Source: Psychrobacter sp. FME6 (lineage in GTDB: Bacteria > Pseudomonadota > Gammaproteobacteria > Pseudomonadales > Moraxellaceae). From it: a stretch of 56,350 nt of DNA. Shown here in pieces: positions 20,301 through 27,369 of the stretch. The notes beneath the pieces were generated by a model that saw nothing but the letters and a program-made list of their open reading frames with translations, did not search any database and was not told the origin of the DNA. Where the stretch lies: positions 1 through 56,350 of the forward strand of contig NZ_RRYW01000008.1 in NCBI RefSeq assembly GCF_014861365.1. Direction: 5' to 3'. The translations under genes were made by a program, and so were the position numbers. The number at the start of each line of letters is the position of its first letter. Positions within the stretch are counted from its first letter, which is position 1.

Positions 20301-21075
20301 AGCCACCTGAAGCTTCATCTGCGCGTGCATCTACTTGGGTTTCATCTGTGATATCAAAGTCACGAGTAGTAGTCGTTAATGCCCCCTGGCCTAAACCAGA
20401 CGCATCGATACTGATGTGTTGGACACCAGTTTTCACAGATTCTGGAGCATTTTTAATCTCTGCATCCTGTGCTGCATCCTGTGCAGCTTGTTGGGCTGCT
20501 TGGGCTGCTGTCGCTTCTGCCTCTGCTTTTTGCTGAGCAGCTTGTGCAGCGGCTTCAGCAGCTTGCGCGTCTGCCTTTGCTTCTTCTGCTAGCTTGGCTT
20601 TGCGGTCGGCTTCTTTTTGTAGGGCCTCTGAACCCCCACCATTTGCTAAAGCGTCTTCTAACGCTTTTTCTGCTTCTTCTTGTGCTTTAATAGCTTCTGC
20701 TTTGGCTTTTTCAGCCGCAGCGGCGGCAGCTTCAGCCTCTTGCTGAGATTTGATAGCCGCATCTGCTTTTTCTTCAGCTGCTTTTTCAGCGGCAGCTATT
20801 TGCTCAGCCGCCTCTTTCTTCGCAGCCTCGGCTTCTTCTCTTGCTTTTTTGGCTTCCTCTTTAGCCTTTTCAGCCTCAGCTTTTGCTTTTTCTAGTGCTG
20901 CATCAGTCGCGCCAGGTATTGGGCTGAAGACATCATCAAGATTATAAGAAGGATCGTCAGTTGTATTACAGGCGGCGAGTATCATTGATGTTAAAAGCAC
21001 AACACTGGCTTTTAAAGGGGTTTTGAATTTTTTAGCTGTCGATACAGCTGAGATTGAATGACGGTTAGGTGACAT
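17347..21075 (-). CDS. Giant surface-lipoprotein candidate B: two coiled coils and three TbpB-like barrels
   Basis: The protein has 1242 aa. The start MSPNRHSISAVSTAKKF at 21075 is preceded by GGAGGAAGAAGA. The lipobox is LAAC (about residue 36). Coiled coil 1 (~55-208) is rich in KAEAEKAKEEAKK-type heptads. Barrel 1 spans ~208-443, coiled coil 2 ~445-660, barrel 2 ~670-900, then a Pro-rich linker (VEPELPEPPVNPGDP) and barrel 3 ~930-1242. Barrel ends read GGFYGGDGQYVGGIY, GAFYGEDANYIGGIY and GGFYGEDANFLGGIY, then GTFGAEKQ at the C-terminus, as in TbpB-like domains. It is clearly paralogous to lipoprotein A. Predicted Slam client at the cell surface; binding partner unknown. Confidence 0.82.
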   Translation of the reverse strand: MSPNRHSISAVSTAKKFKTPLKASVVLLTSMILAACNTTDDPSYNLDDVFSPIPGATDAALEKAKAEAEKAKEEAKKAREEAEAAKKEAAEQIAAAEKAAEEKADAAIKSQQEAEAAAAAAEKAKAEAIKAQEEAEKALEDALANGGGSEALQKEADRKAKLAEEAKADAQAAEAAAQAAQQKAEAEATAAQAAQQAAQDAAQDAEIKNAPESVKTGVQHISIDASGLGQGALTTTTRDFDITDETQVDARADEASGGLVSDPVALKVSGDNDDVVAESNGFKSFENTTKVNTSSLGEVDLVYTSTYKDFGDDLRVAHIDGAAAGLLPVNGVAVVGNATQAENMPTEGKVGYTGDATYRETGQNKDIKFGTSVFTADFVAKNIKGDLTFSDKNIGLEADIDGNKFSGSKDDYNTDGGFYGGDGQYVGGIYEGNGAQGTYGAKSDAQIKAEEDAKEAAGKADATEEALANAKDQAAQAQAAAEKAQADAAKAQEAAKKAQEAADNAGSGGDDEALQDALDRAEAAEKAAEKAEADAKIAIQEATEKAQEEVKAAQDKVAAAQSEAAAAKNTAAAAKAEAEAAEKDAAAKVAAAKSAAKEDVAEANKAADLAKEEARKAKAAQKEAEGDTKAAEDRATAAAAEAAAAEKKAQELQDKLDAINNPDEYKSEAETEKSGVQHLSVDASGLGQGVKATTTRDFAIRSTSDVDARADLALEGVVPEPIAIKVSGENDIDTANGFKSHEDTATVLAEGDLAYTSVYKDFGENGEMRIAHIDGAVSAGGGAITVPVDGVAVVGNKTATLPTEGKFEYAGDATNRKVGLDNEIEYGSSEFTADFVDKKVDGTLKFAQAGDIALEGAIDGNEFSGKKGDYNTEGAFYGEDANYIGGIYEGNESQGTFGAEKDGTPADVDTPVEPELPEPPVNPGDPANEDVTGVMSNTISSESGLGTEDAIGFRQFVTDNETFTETTGEGEDMTPTIVEDNTIDNLPGYDQFEARLDIVKPNKFKQTATITTVRDSDIAFDADSGFMKSDGQNTVTFEEVGSIVGDIELKYDYDSVYKNFNSQMQIGHVYGDLRKENPFGGVKSRYANVYVVGNSTAQADMDYMQQQAQYNIDNNINDGNVQYAGVATYMDNIHLGSGAINNPVVNGESNFDVDFVNNSLSGKLDFADIDKNIDIKANIEGNTFAGREGNVETSGGFYGEDANFLGGIYQEAQLDGEDGVPGTGTTPGTGTTFQGTFGAEKQ

Positions 21076-21295
21076 TCTTCTTCCTCCATGGATGATTGAT
21101 AGATATTCCTTTATCTACACATTGCCACATTAGTATTTGGGCAATATATATAGATAATAAAACTCAGTTCACTAAGTCAATTTATCAAAATCGAATAACC
21201 ATTCGTAAAATATAACGCAAGCGTTCATTTTTAAATTATTCGATATTTTTATGCATAATTACTTAGTATCAATAAAATTTTTACGCTTGATAACA

Positions 21296-21321
21296 CTTAC
21301 CTAACCCATTGGTTAAGTAAG
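21296..21321. other. Imperfect hairpin downstream of the first FadL-type gene
   Basis: CTTACCTAACC pairs with GGTTAAGTAAG with one mismatch around a CATT loop. It lies 46 bp past the stop of the 21367-22752 gene. There is no T run on the minus strand, so it is a poor intrinsic terminator; it may stabilise the 3' end or act upstream of lipoprotein B. Confidence 0.35.
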
Positions 21322-21366
21322 ATCTCTTCTAGTATTTATGGTAAAACAACATAGCCAGGTGATAAG

Positions 21367-22752
21367 TTACTGGCTTTGATAAGAGAGTTTTACACCAGCG
21401 ATATAACCATCATTGTCTTCGGCTTTACTGACGATACTACCGTTGGGTAGCTGACCTGTTGCATCACCAAATTTCAGATATTTGCCACCGACTGACACGG
21501 CCCACTCAGGAGTCACGTTGTATTTCACACCACCACCCAAGCTATAATAACCGTCAATAGTACCCAATGAGCTGACAGGATCGCCTGCACCAGAGTCATA
21601 ACCAACTGTTACGGAACCCGCTAGCTTTTCATTAAAACGTTTGGCCAAACCAACATCTACTTTCCATTGGTCTTTGTCATAGGATAAAAGTGGTAAACCG
21701 TCTGGGTCAGCCGCTTTAGAATAAGCATTATAAAGCGGAGGGACGATAGTGAAATCGCTCCAAGGTACCCAGCGCACATCTACAGTACCTAATAGTTGAT
21801 ACTTCTCACTTAGACCAGTTTGAATATTTAAATTCACTGACTCAGGTGTGGTTACAGTCGCATCGGTCGTTGCATATTCACCAATAGACTGGCCAAGTTC
21901 AGAGTCTGGGTCAATATCAAGCTTACCTAACGCTATATCTTTTAGCGGTGATCCTAGTAATGGTACTCTTTCGCCCACTGGGGTTTTATGCTTAATTTCT
22001 GAGCGATAAGTTAGTGCCGCATTTAAGGCAATTTCAGGTTTACTATAGGCTAAACCCGCTACCCAACCGTAGTCAGTGTCAGGGTTTACATTGGCATCAT
22101 AGCCTGTCAATGGGCCGTATGCCTGACCTCGCAGATGCACATCTGCTTTCACTTTTTGCATCACTGGACCACCATATACTTGGAAGCCATTAGCTTTGTA
22201 ACCAAGCAGCCCTGTCCACGTTTCCGTATGCACACTGACGTTGGTGTTTTTGTCATAGTCTGGATCTAATACTGAAGGGTTGATGACTTCATTAGGAACA
22301 GATGTCCCTGACGATGAGTCAGCAATGGTATCTTTGCCTGCTTGAGAAACAAAAGCATTATCCCCAGAGTATTCTACTTCTGCACCAAAAGGCTCGTCAT
22401 AAAACACACCGATACTGAAATTTTCATTAATGTCAGTTTTTACCCCGTAGCGCATAAAACTATAGGAATCTGGAGTAGCGTTGCCAGTTGACACACCTTT
22501 TTCGTAAGCCGCTTCTGTAGAAGTGATACCATTACGAATCTCGTCAGTTGGGGTAACGATAGCACCGGCATTGTCATGTGCTGAAACATCAGTATCGATA
22601 TAAGCAAAATCAACTTCGGCATAAGTACCAGGGTTAAAGAAGCCTTTGATTTCTTGGCCTGAACGATCGAGGCCAGCGGCTTGTGTTAGTGATGCAGCAG
22701 ATAGGGTGATAAGGGCTAGAGTGAGCTTAGAAATAGGGAAATTTTGCGACAC
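21367..22752 (-). CDS. FadL/OmpP1-family outer-membrane transporter, no helical insert
   Basis: The protein has 461 aa. The start is GTG at 22752 (MSQNFPISK), with GGAGGATGTCAC upstream. A signal peptide (KLTLALITLSAASLTQA) is followed by the hatch-like N-terminus AGLDRSGQEIKGFF. A barrel pattern follows, with FadL-family features such as VFYDEPFGAEVEYSG, LTYRSEIKHKTPVGE, VRWVPWSDFTIVPPLYN and a glycine-rich end (GYYSLGGGVKYNVTPEWAVS). FadL proteins take up hydrophobic molecules such as fatty acids or aromatics across the outer membrane; the substrate here is not readable. It lies upstream of lipoprotein B on the same strand and shares its CATGGAGGA leader. Confidence 0.85.
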   Translation of the reverse strand: MSQNFPISKLTLALITLSAASLTQAAGLDRSGQEIKGFFNPGTYAEVDFAYIDTDVSAHDNAGAIVTPTDEIRNGITSTEAAYEKGVSTGNATPDSYSFMRYGVKTDINENFSIGVFYDEPFGAEVEYSGDNAFVSQAGKDTIADSSSGTSVPNEVINPSVLDPDYDKNTNVSVHTETWTGLLGYKANGFQVYGGPVMQKVKADVHLRGQAYGPLTGYDANVNPDTDYGWVAGLAYSKPEIALNAALTYRSEIKHKTPVGERVPLLGSPLKDIALGKLDIDPDSELGQSIGEYATTDATVTTPESVNLNIQTGLSEKYQLLGTVDVRWVPWSDFTIVPPLYNAYSKAADPDGLPLLSYDKDQWKVDVGLAKRFNEKLAGSVTVGYDSGAGDPVSSLGTIDGYYSLGGGVKYNVTPEWAVSVGGKYLKFGDATGQLPNGSIVSKAEDNDGYIAGVKLSYQSQ

Positions 22753-23142
22753 GTGACATCCTCCATGAATAAAAAAACTGGCAAATAGCTTAGTTACTAC
22801 AATTTGTCATAACAACTGAAGCTGCTGCAGTGCAATCCTTTGCCAAACGACTTAACTATTGAATGTAATCATCGCTTACGCGACCTTACTTTCATTGTTA
22901 TCAGACATTACCGCTATGTAAGACAACGTAACTGATTTCAATATCATAATTAAAGTTTGCCACTATAGCAACACCCTTTACGGTTTTGAGAAGACAGATT
23001 TATGTTAAGTTAGCTATTACTATAAGGATGGTGATGGGTGATATCTTGCTACTAACTAGACTGGATTAAGCATTTTTTTATTATAAGAACTGACATAAAT
23101 ACCTGATTATTAACATTATTTTTTCTATATATACTTTAAACG
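22753..23142. other. Spacer upstream of the first FadL-type gene
   Basis: AT-rich non-coding DNA, presumably carrying the minus-strand promoter for 21367-22752. No ORF or RNA gene is evident. Confidence 0.5.
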
Positions 23143-23176
23143 AAAAAAAAGCAGCCTATGATAGGCTGCTTTTTTT
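23143..23176 (-). terminator. Terminator of the second FadL-type gene
   Basis: GCAGCCTA/TAGGCTGC (23151-23158 with 23162-23169) has a 3-nt loop and is flanked by eight As and seven Ts. It works for the minus-strand gene ending at 23236 and is symmetrical enough to act both ways. Confidence 0.85.
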
Positions 23177-23235
23177 ATTATATATACAAACTTAAAATAA
23201 CAACAGTTGTTCACTGACTGTTCGGTACTCTCTTA

Positions 23236-24717
23236 CTACTTGATATCTTGATAAGAGAGTTTCACACCAAGAATATAGCCATCATTATCTTGGAAATCAC
23301 CTACGATCTGCTTAGTCGGTAATTGACCTTTAGCATCACCGAACCATAAGTATTTACCACCGGCTGATACTGCCCAGTTTTCAGTGACATTATATTTTGC
23401 CCCCAAACCCACACTATAGTAGCCATCGATAGGTCCTAATGATGTCGTTGGATCACCTGCACCACTATCCCAACCCACTGTACCACTTACCGCTAAAGCT
23501 GGTGCTAGACGCTTGGCAAGACCAAGCTCTACTTGCCACTGATCATCATCATAATCCACTAATGGAAGGCCGGTATCATCTTGGGTCGCGTTTTTGCTAA
23601 TTTCGTTATACAGCGGTGGTACAATTGCAAAGTCACCCCATGGTACCCAGCGAACTTTTGCCGTGGCTAAAGTGGTGGGGTTAATACCTGTTTGGAAGTC
23701 AAAGTTTACTGATTTTGGGGTAGTGATTTCCATGGAAGTCGCTTGATTTGCGGCAGCTGGATCACCCGCTAATAAACCTGCTAATGGATAGGATTCAGCG
23801 ATCTTCATATTATGATCAATCTCTGAACGATAGGTCAAAGCTGCTTTTAAAGCAATTTCAGGCTTGCTATAAGAGATACCTGCTAAATAACCATAATCTT
23901 GATCAGGACTGATATGCGAGGTGTAACCTGTGGCAGGTCCGTATGCACTGCCGCGTAATTTTACATCTGCTTGAATGCGCTGAGCGACTGGACCGCCATA
24001 AACTTGAAACTCTTTATTAGCACCAAACTTGGCACCTAGAATCGCGGTGATACTTTCAGAGCGCACTTCTACATTTGTGCCTTCGGTATTGGCAAGCTGA
24101 CTAGCAGCATAACCGTTTAGTCCTTCTAAGGGAGCTAGCTGTTCTTCACCAGCCGCAATTTGTGCTTTACCAGCCTCAATTGTTGGACGTAGAGCGGGTT
24201 CGAGTGCTGGGTTTGCTGCAATGGCTGCTTCAGCTTGTTTAACCTGTTCTCTACCTGCTGCGAGATCATCTTGAATAGACTCAACATAAGTATCTAAACC
24301 TTCAGCGCTAGTAATTGTTTGCCCTGGCACTTTTCCGTCTAGTTGTGTGGCAATAAGATCATCAATTGCTTCAGTTGGAGCGCCAGTAAAATTATTATCG
24401 CCATTATAGGCAGCAGCAGCGCCAAATGGTTCGTCGTATAACACACCGATACTAAAAGTATCGTTAATATCTGTTTTTACGCCATAACGGAAGAAGTCGT
24501 AAGATTCGGCAACATCACCTGTGTCATTGCCGTTATTATCAACACCACTAACATCGGCATCGATATAGGTATAGACGGCTTCAGCGTAGGTACCATCTTG
24601 TAAGAATGCAGTGACATCTTGACCTGAGCGATCAAGACCAGCAGCATTAGTCATGCTAGCGACAGAAAGAGTAGCGATTGCTACGACAAGAGCTTTTACA
24701 TGAAAAGTAGCGCGCAT
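23236..24717 (-). CDS. FadL/OmpP1-family outer-membrane protein with helical loop insertion
   Basis: The protein has 493 aa. The signal peptide (KALVVAIATLSVASMTNA) is followed by AGLDRSGQDVTAFLQDGTYAE and FadL-type barrel motifs (VLYDEPFGAAAAYNGDNNF, VRWVPWGDFAIVPPLYNE, GYYSVGLGAKYNVTENW). Between GDNNF and TEGTNVEVRSESIT, about residues 100-205, lies an insertion predicted as helical and rich in Ala/Glu/Gln (QDDLAAGREQVKQAEAAIA). By comparison with FadL this point falls in a loop predicted to face outside. It is closest to the next paralogue (25236-26726); both share the leader CGATGTTTGGAGATA-like sequence and MRATFH start. Substrate unknown. Confidence 0.85.
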   Translation of the reverse strand: MRATFHVKALVVAIATLSVASMTNAAGLDRSGQDVTAFLQDGTYAEAVYTYIDADVSGVDNNGNDTGDVAESYDFFRYGVKTDINDTFSIGVLYDEPFGAAAAYNGDNNFTGAPTEAIDDLIATQLDGKVPGQTITSAEGLDTYVESIQDDLAAGREQVKQAEAAIAANPALEPALRPTIEAGKAQIAAGEEQLAPLEGLNGYAASQLANTEGTNVEVRSESITAILGAKFGANKEFQVYGGPVAQRIQADVKLRGSAYGPATGYTSHISPDQDYGYLAGISYSKPEIALKAALTYRSEIDHNMKIAESYPLAGLLAGDPAAANQATSMEITTPKSVNFDFQTGINPTTLATAKVRWVPWGDFAIVPPLYNEISKNATQDDTGLPLVDYDDDQWQVELGLAKRLAPALAVSGTVGWDSGAGDPTTSLGPIDGYYSVGLGAKYNVTENWAVSAGGKYLWFGDAKGQLPTKQIVGDFQDNDGYILGVKLSYQDIK

Positions 24718-25053
24718 TGTGTATCTCCAAACATCCTCGTTGTTTAATCGTCTTCATCATCAATGTTTAGCTTTGTTGCTTAAAACATAAGACTATGTAA
24801 ACGACGTCCTAAGATGAATAGTAATGACTTTTTAACACTAAAACAACAGTTAAAACACTTTATTTATTATCAATAATTTTATTATAAAGTCGTCAAAAAT
24901 ATCTTTGATAAACAATAGTTTACGTTATTAAGTGTTCATACTGATTACCATACTTTATTACCCAACTTATATCCAATAATAATCAACTTGACCCGAGCAA
25001 TATAAGACACATAAAACAGATATATGAGTACATTTTTAATTTATAGTACGCAC
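24718..25053. other. Spacer upstream of the second FadL-type gene
   Basis: AT-rich non-coding stretch that should contain the minus-strand promoter of 23236-24717. The short open frame at 25024-25221 spans a terminator and is not credible. Confidence 0.5.
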
Positions 25054-25082
25054 AAAAAAGCGACCCCTAAGGATCGCTTTTT
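25054..25082 (-). terminator. Terminator of the third FadL-type gene
   Basis: AAAAAGCGA/TCGCTTTTT (25055-25063 with 25074-25082) encloses CCCCTAAGGA, which can extend the stem. It lies about 154 bp past the stop of 25236-26726. The CCCTAAGG core recurs in the terminators at 12168 (as CCCTAGG) and 17296. Confidence 0.75.
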
Positions 25083-25235
25083 GCTACTCATTCATCAACT
25101 TAAAAGTATAGTCATACCATTCACAAAAATTAGAGTAGCAAGGAAAACGAATGTAAGTGCTACGCATTGTAGACTAAACAAGTTTGACACAGCTAATCGT
25201 ACTTTTTGGGTTTGGTATTAAAATGATAGCCAGTA

Positions 25236-26726
25236 TTACTTCGCTTGATAAGAAAGCTTTACACCAAGAGCAAAACCGTCGTTGTCTTCAAAGTTACTAA
25301 CGATATTTTTGGTTGGGATTTGGCCTTTAGCATCACCGAACCATAGGTATTTACCACCAGCAGAGACTGCCCAGTTTTCAGTGACGTTATATTTAGCACC
25401 AAGACCCGCGCTATAGTAGCCTTCAATAGGACCTAGTGACGTTACTGGATCACCAGCACCACTGTCCCAGCCGATATTACCAGTCACTGCTAACGCTGGC
25501 GTCAAACGTTTAGCAAGACCTAACTCTACTAACCACTGATCTTTATCATAGCTTACCAACGGCAAACCAGTGTCATCTTTGGTCGCGTTTTTGCTGACTT
25601 CGTTATATAGCGGTGGTACGATTGCAAAATCACTCCACGGTACCCAGCGTACTTTTGCTGTTGCTAGCGTGGTTGGGTTGATACCGGTTTGGAAATCAAA
25701 GTTTACTGACTTAGGCGTGGTGATATCAATCTTATTACCCTGTACTGGTTCTTTACCCAGTGCGCCCGCCACAGGATATGTCTCATCAATATTTAAACTG
25801 TGGTCAATCTCAGAACGATAAGTCAAAGCAGCTTTTAGCGCAATTTCAGGCTTGCTATAAGAGGCGCCTGCTAACCAACCATAGTCTTGATCACGGCTGA
25901 TATGGGCTGTGTAACCAGTCGCAGGGCCATAAGCAGTACCACGTAATTTTACGTCGGCCTGAATTTGTTGTGCTACTGGACCACCATAGACTTGGAAGTT
26001 TTTGTCTTGGCCAAACTTCATCCCAACGATACCCGTGATACTTTCACTGCGTACTTCAACGTTGGTACTTTCGCCTTTAGTAGCAAGCTCTGCTTCGGCT
26101 GCAGCAACTGCGGCACCAAGCGATTGGGCTTGACCTGCCAGCGTTTCTGCTTTTTCTTTTGCCGCTTGCGCTTGAGCAGCAAGTTCTTTAGCCGCTTGCG
26201 GTGTGGTAGCAGCTTGCGCTTGTTCTGCTAAATCTGCCGCCAAACCGCCTGCTTGCTGGGCACCTTGGGTCAACTGACCAATCTTTTCACCAGCGTCTGC
26301 TTTACTGCTAGCGGCACCGCCTGAAATGGCATTAATAGAAGCTTCAAGATCACCTTGCGCTACAAAGTTGTTATCACCACTATAGTCAGCCGCCGCACCA
26401 AATGGCTCGTCATATAAGATACCAACGCTAAACGTGTCGTTGATATCTGCTTTTACACCATAACGGAAAAAGTCATAAGATTCGGCAACGTCATCAACTT
26501 TATTACCTTGTTGATACGCGTTTTTATCATTACCAACATAAGCATTATCGTGACCACTAACGTCGCCATCGATGTAAGTGTAAACAGCTTCAGCATATAA
26601 GCCGTCTTGTAAGAATGCGGTGATATCTTGGCCTGAGCGATCAAGACCAGCAGCACTAGCGACGCTAGCAATAGAAAGAGCTGCAACAGCAACTGTGAGA
26701 GTTTTTAAATGAAAAGTTGCGCGCAT
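25236..26726 (-). CDS. FadL/OmpP1-family outer-membrane protein with Ala/Gln-rich coiled-coil insertion
   Basis: The protein has 496 aa. The signal peptide (KTLTVAVAALSIASVASA) is followed by AGLDRSGQDITAFLQDGLYAE and the same barrel motifs as the neighbouring paralogue (VRWVPWSDFAIVPPLYNE, GYYSAGLGAKYNVTENW). Between the GDNNF motif and STNVEVRSESIT, about residues 112-215, lies an insertion of heptad-like Ala/Gln/Glu sequence (AAKELAAQAQAAKEKAETLA). The insert differs in sequence from that of the 23236 gene while the barrels are very similar, so the loop diverges faster than the rest. GGAGATATATA precedes the ATG. Likely a hydrophobic-compound channel; substrate unknown. Confidence 0.85.
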   Translation of the reverse strand: MRATFHLKTLTVAVAALSIASVASAAGLDRSGQDITAFLQDGLYAEAVYTYIDGDVSGHDNAYVGNDKNAYQQGNKVDDVAESYDFFRYGVKADINDTFSVGILYDEPFGAAADYSGDNNFVAQGDLEASINAISGGAASSKADAGEKIGQLTQGAQQAGGLAADLAEQAQAATTPQAAKELAAQAQAAKEKAETLAGQAQSLGAAVAAAEAELATKGESTNVEVRSESITGIVGMKFGQDKNFQVYGGPVAQQIQADVKLRGTAYGPATGYTAHISRDQDYGWLAGASYSKPEIALKAALTYRSEIDHSLNIDETYPVAGALGKEPVQGNKIDITTPKSVNFDFQTGINPTTLATAKVRWVPWSDFAIVPPLYNEVSKNATKDDTGLPLVSYDKDQWLVELGLAKRLTPALAVTGNIGWDSGAGDPVTSLGPIEGYYSAGLGAKYNVTENWAVSAGGKYLWFGDAKGQIPTKNIVSNFEDNDGFALGVKLSYQAK

Positions 26727-26950
26727 TATATATCTCCAAACATCCGCATTGTTTTACTGCTATGCCTATGTTCGCTAAGCAAGCAGTATCCGAGGTGGAG
26801 GATAGTAAAGATTTTCGCACAGTAAAACAACTGCAAAAACACATTATTTCGCATTTATGACTAAACAGTCACCAGACAGTACCTTTATGTTTAAATGTGG
26901 ATATTATTTTACCTAGATTCAAATAAAACGGCTTTATTTTTCATTACCTA

Positions 26951-27211
26951 TCAATAATGCGGCGGTCTGTCTGCCATCACATCAAAAGGGGCGATACCGC
27001 TTTCTGTATCTTGATTTTCAACTTGTTCATAAAGTAGCTGCAACTGGCGTTGCAGTGTCTGAATATCTTTATCTTGCCGCGCAATGACGGTATCAAGTCG
27101 CTCTACGGTCATCTCTAAATGCGCCATACTCATTTGTAACTCAATGACTTGTTGGGTTTGTAAGTCTGCGTGCGCAGTCGAAACGCTGTCTTGATCGTTG
27201 GATTGGCTCAT
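26951..27211 (-). CDS. slyX: SlyX-family small coiled-coil protein
   Basis: The protein has 86 aa, starting at MSQSNDQDS (ATG at 27211, GAGAAG upstream); the longer frame to 27295 adds 28 residues unlike the family. The middle is one coiled coil (LQMSMAHLEMTVERLDTVIA, LQRQLQLLYEQVE) and the C-terminus ends DVMADRPPHY, the conserved SlyX ending. The molecular role of SlyX is not established. It is divergent from uup. Confidence 0.85.
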   Translation of the reverse strand: MSQSNDQDSVSTAHADLQTQQVIELQMSMAHLEMTVERLDTVIARQDKDIQTLQRQLQLLYEQVENQDTESGIAPFDVMADRPPHY

Positions 27212-27369
27212 ATTCTTCTCTACGTTGTGGTAAATACAATCATTATAAAATCTATAAATAGTATGGATAAAACCATTTACACGCACTACAGTCACGTGGT
27301 GGCATGTTATACTGCTGGCAATTTTGCAACAACCCCTTACCTCACTATTATATAAGCTTAAGATACTCT

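Noticed and set aside
10515-21075. Transferrin/lactoferrin receptor locus (TbpB/LbpB)
   Set aside because: The barrels are TbpB-like, but there are no handle domains that I can see and no TbpA/LbpA-type receptor gene in the window.
25024-25221. 65-aa plus-strand frame downstream of the third FadL-type gene
   Set aside because: It contains the terminator hairpin at 25054-25082 and has no ribosome-binding site.
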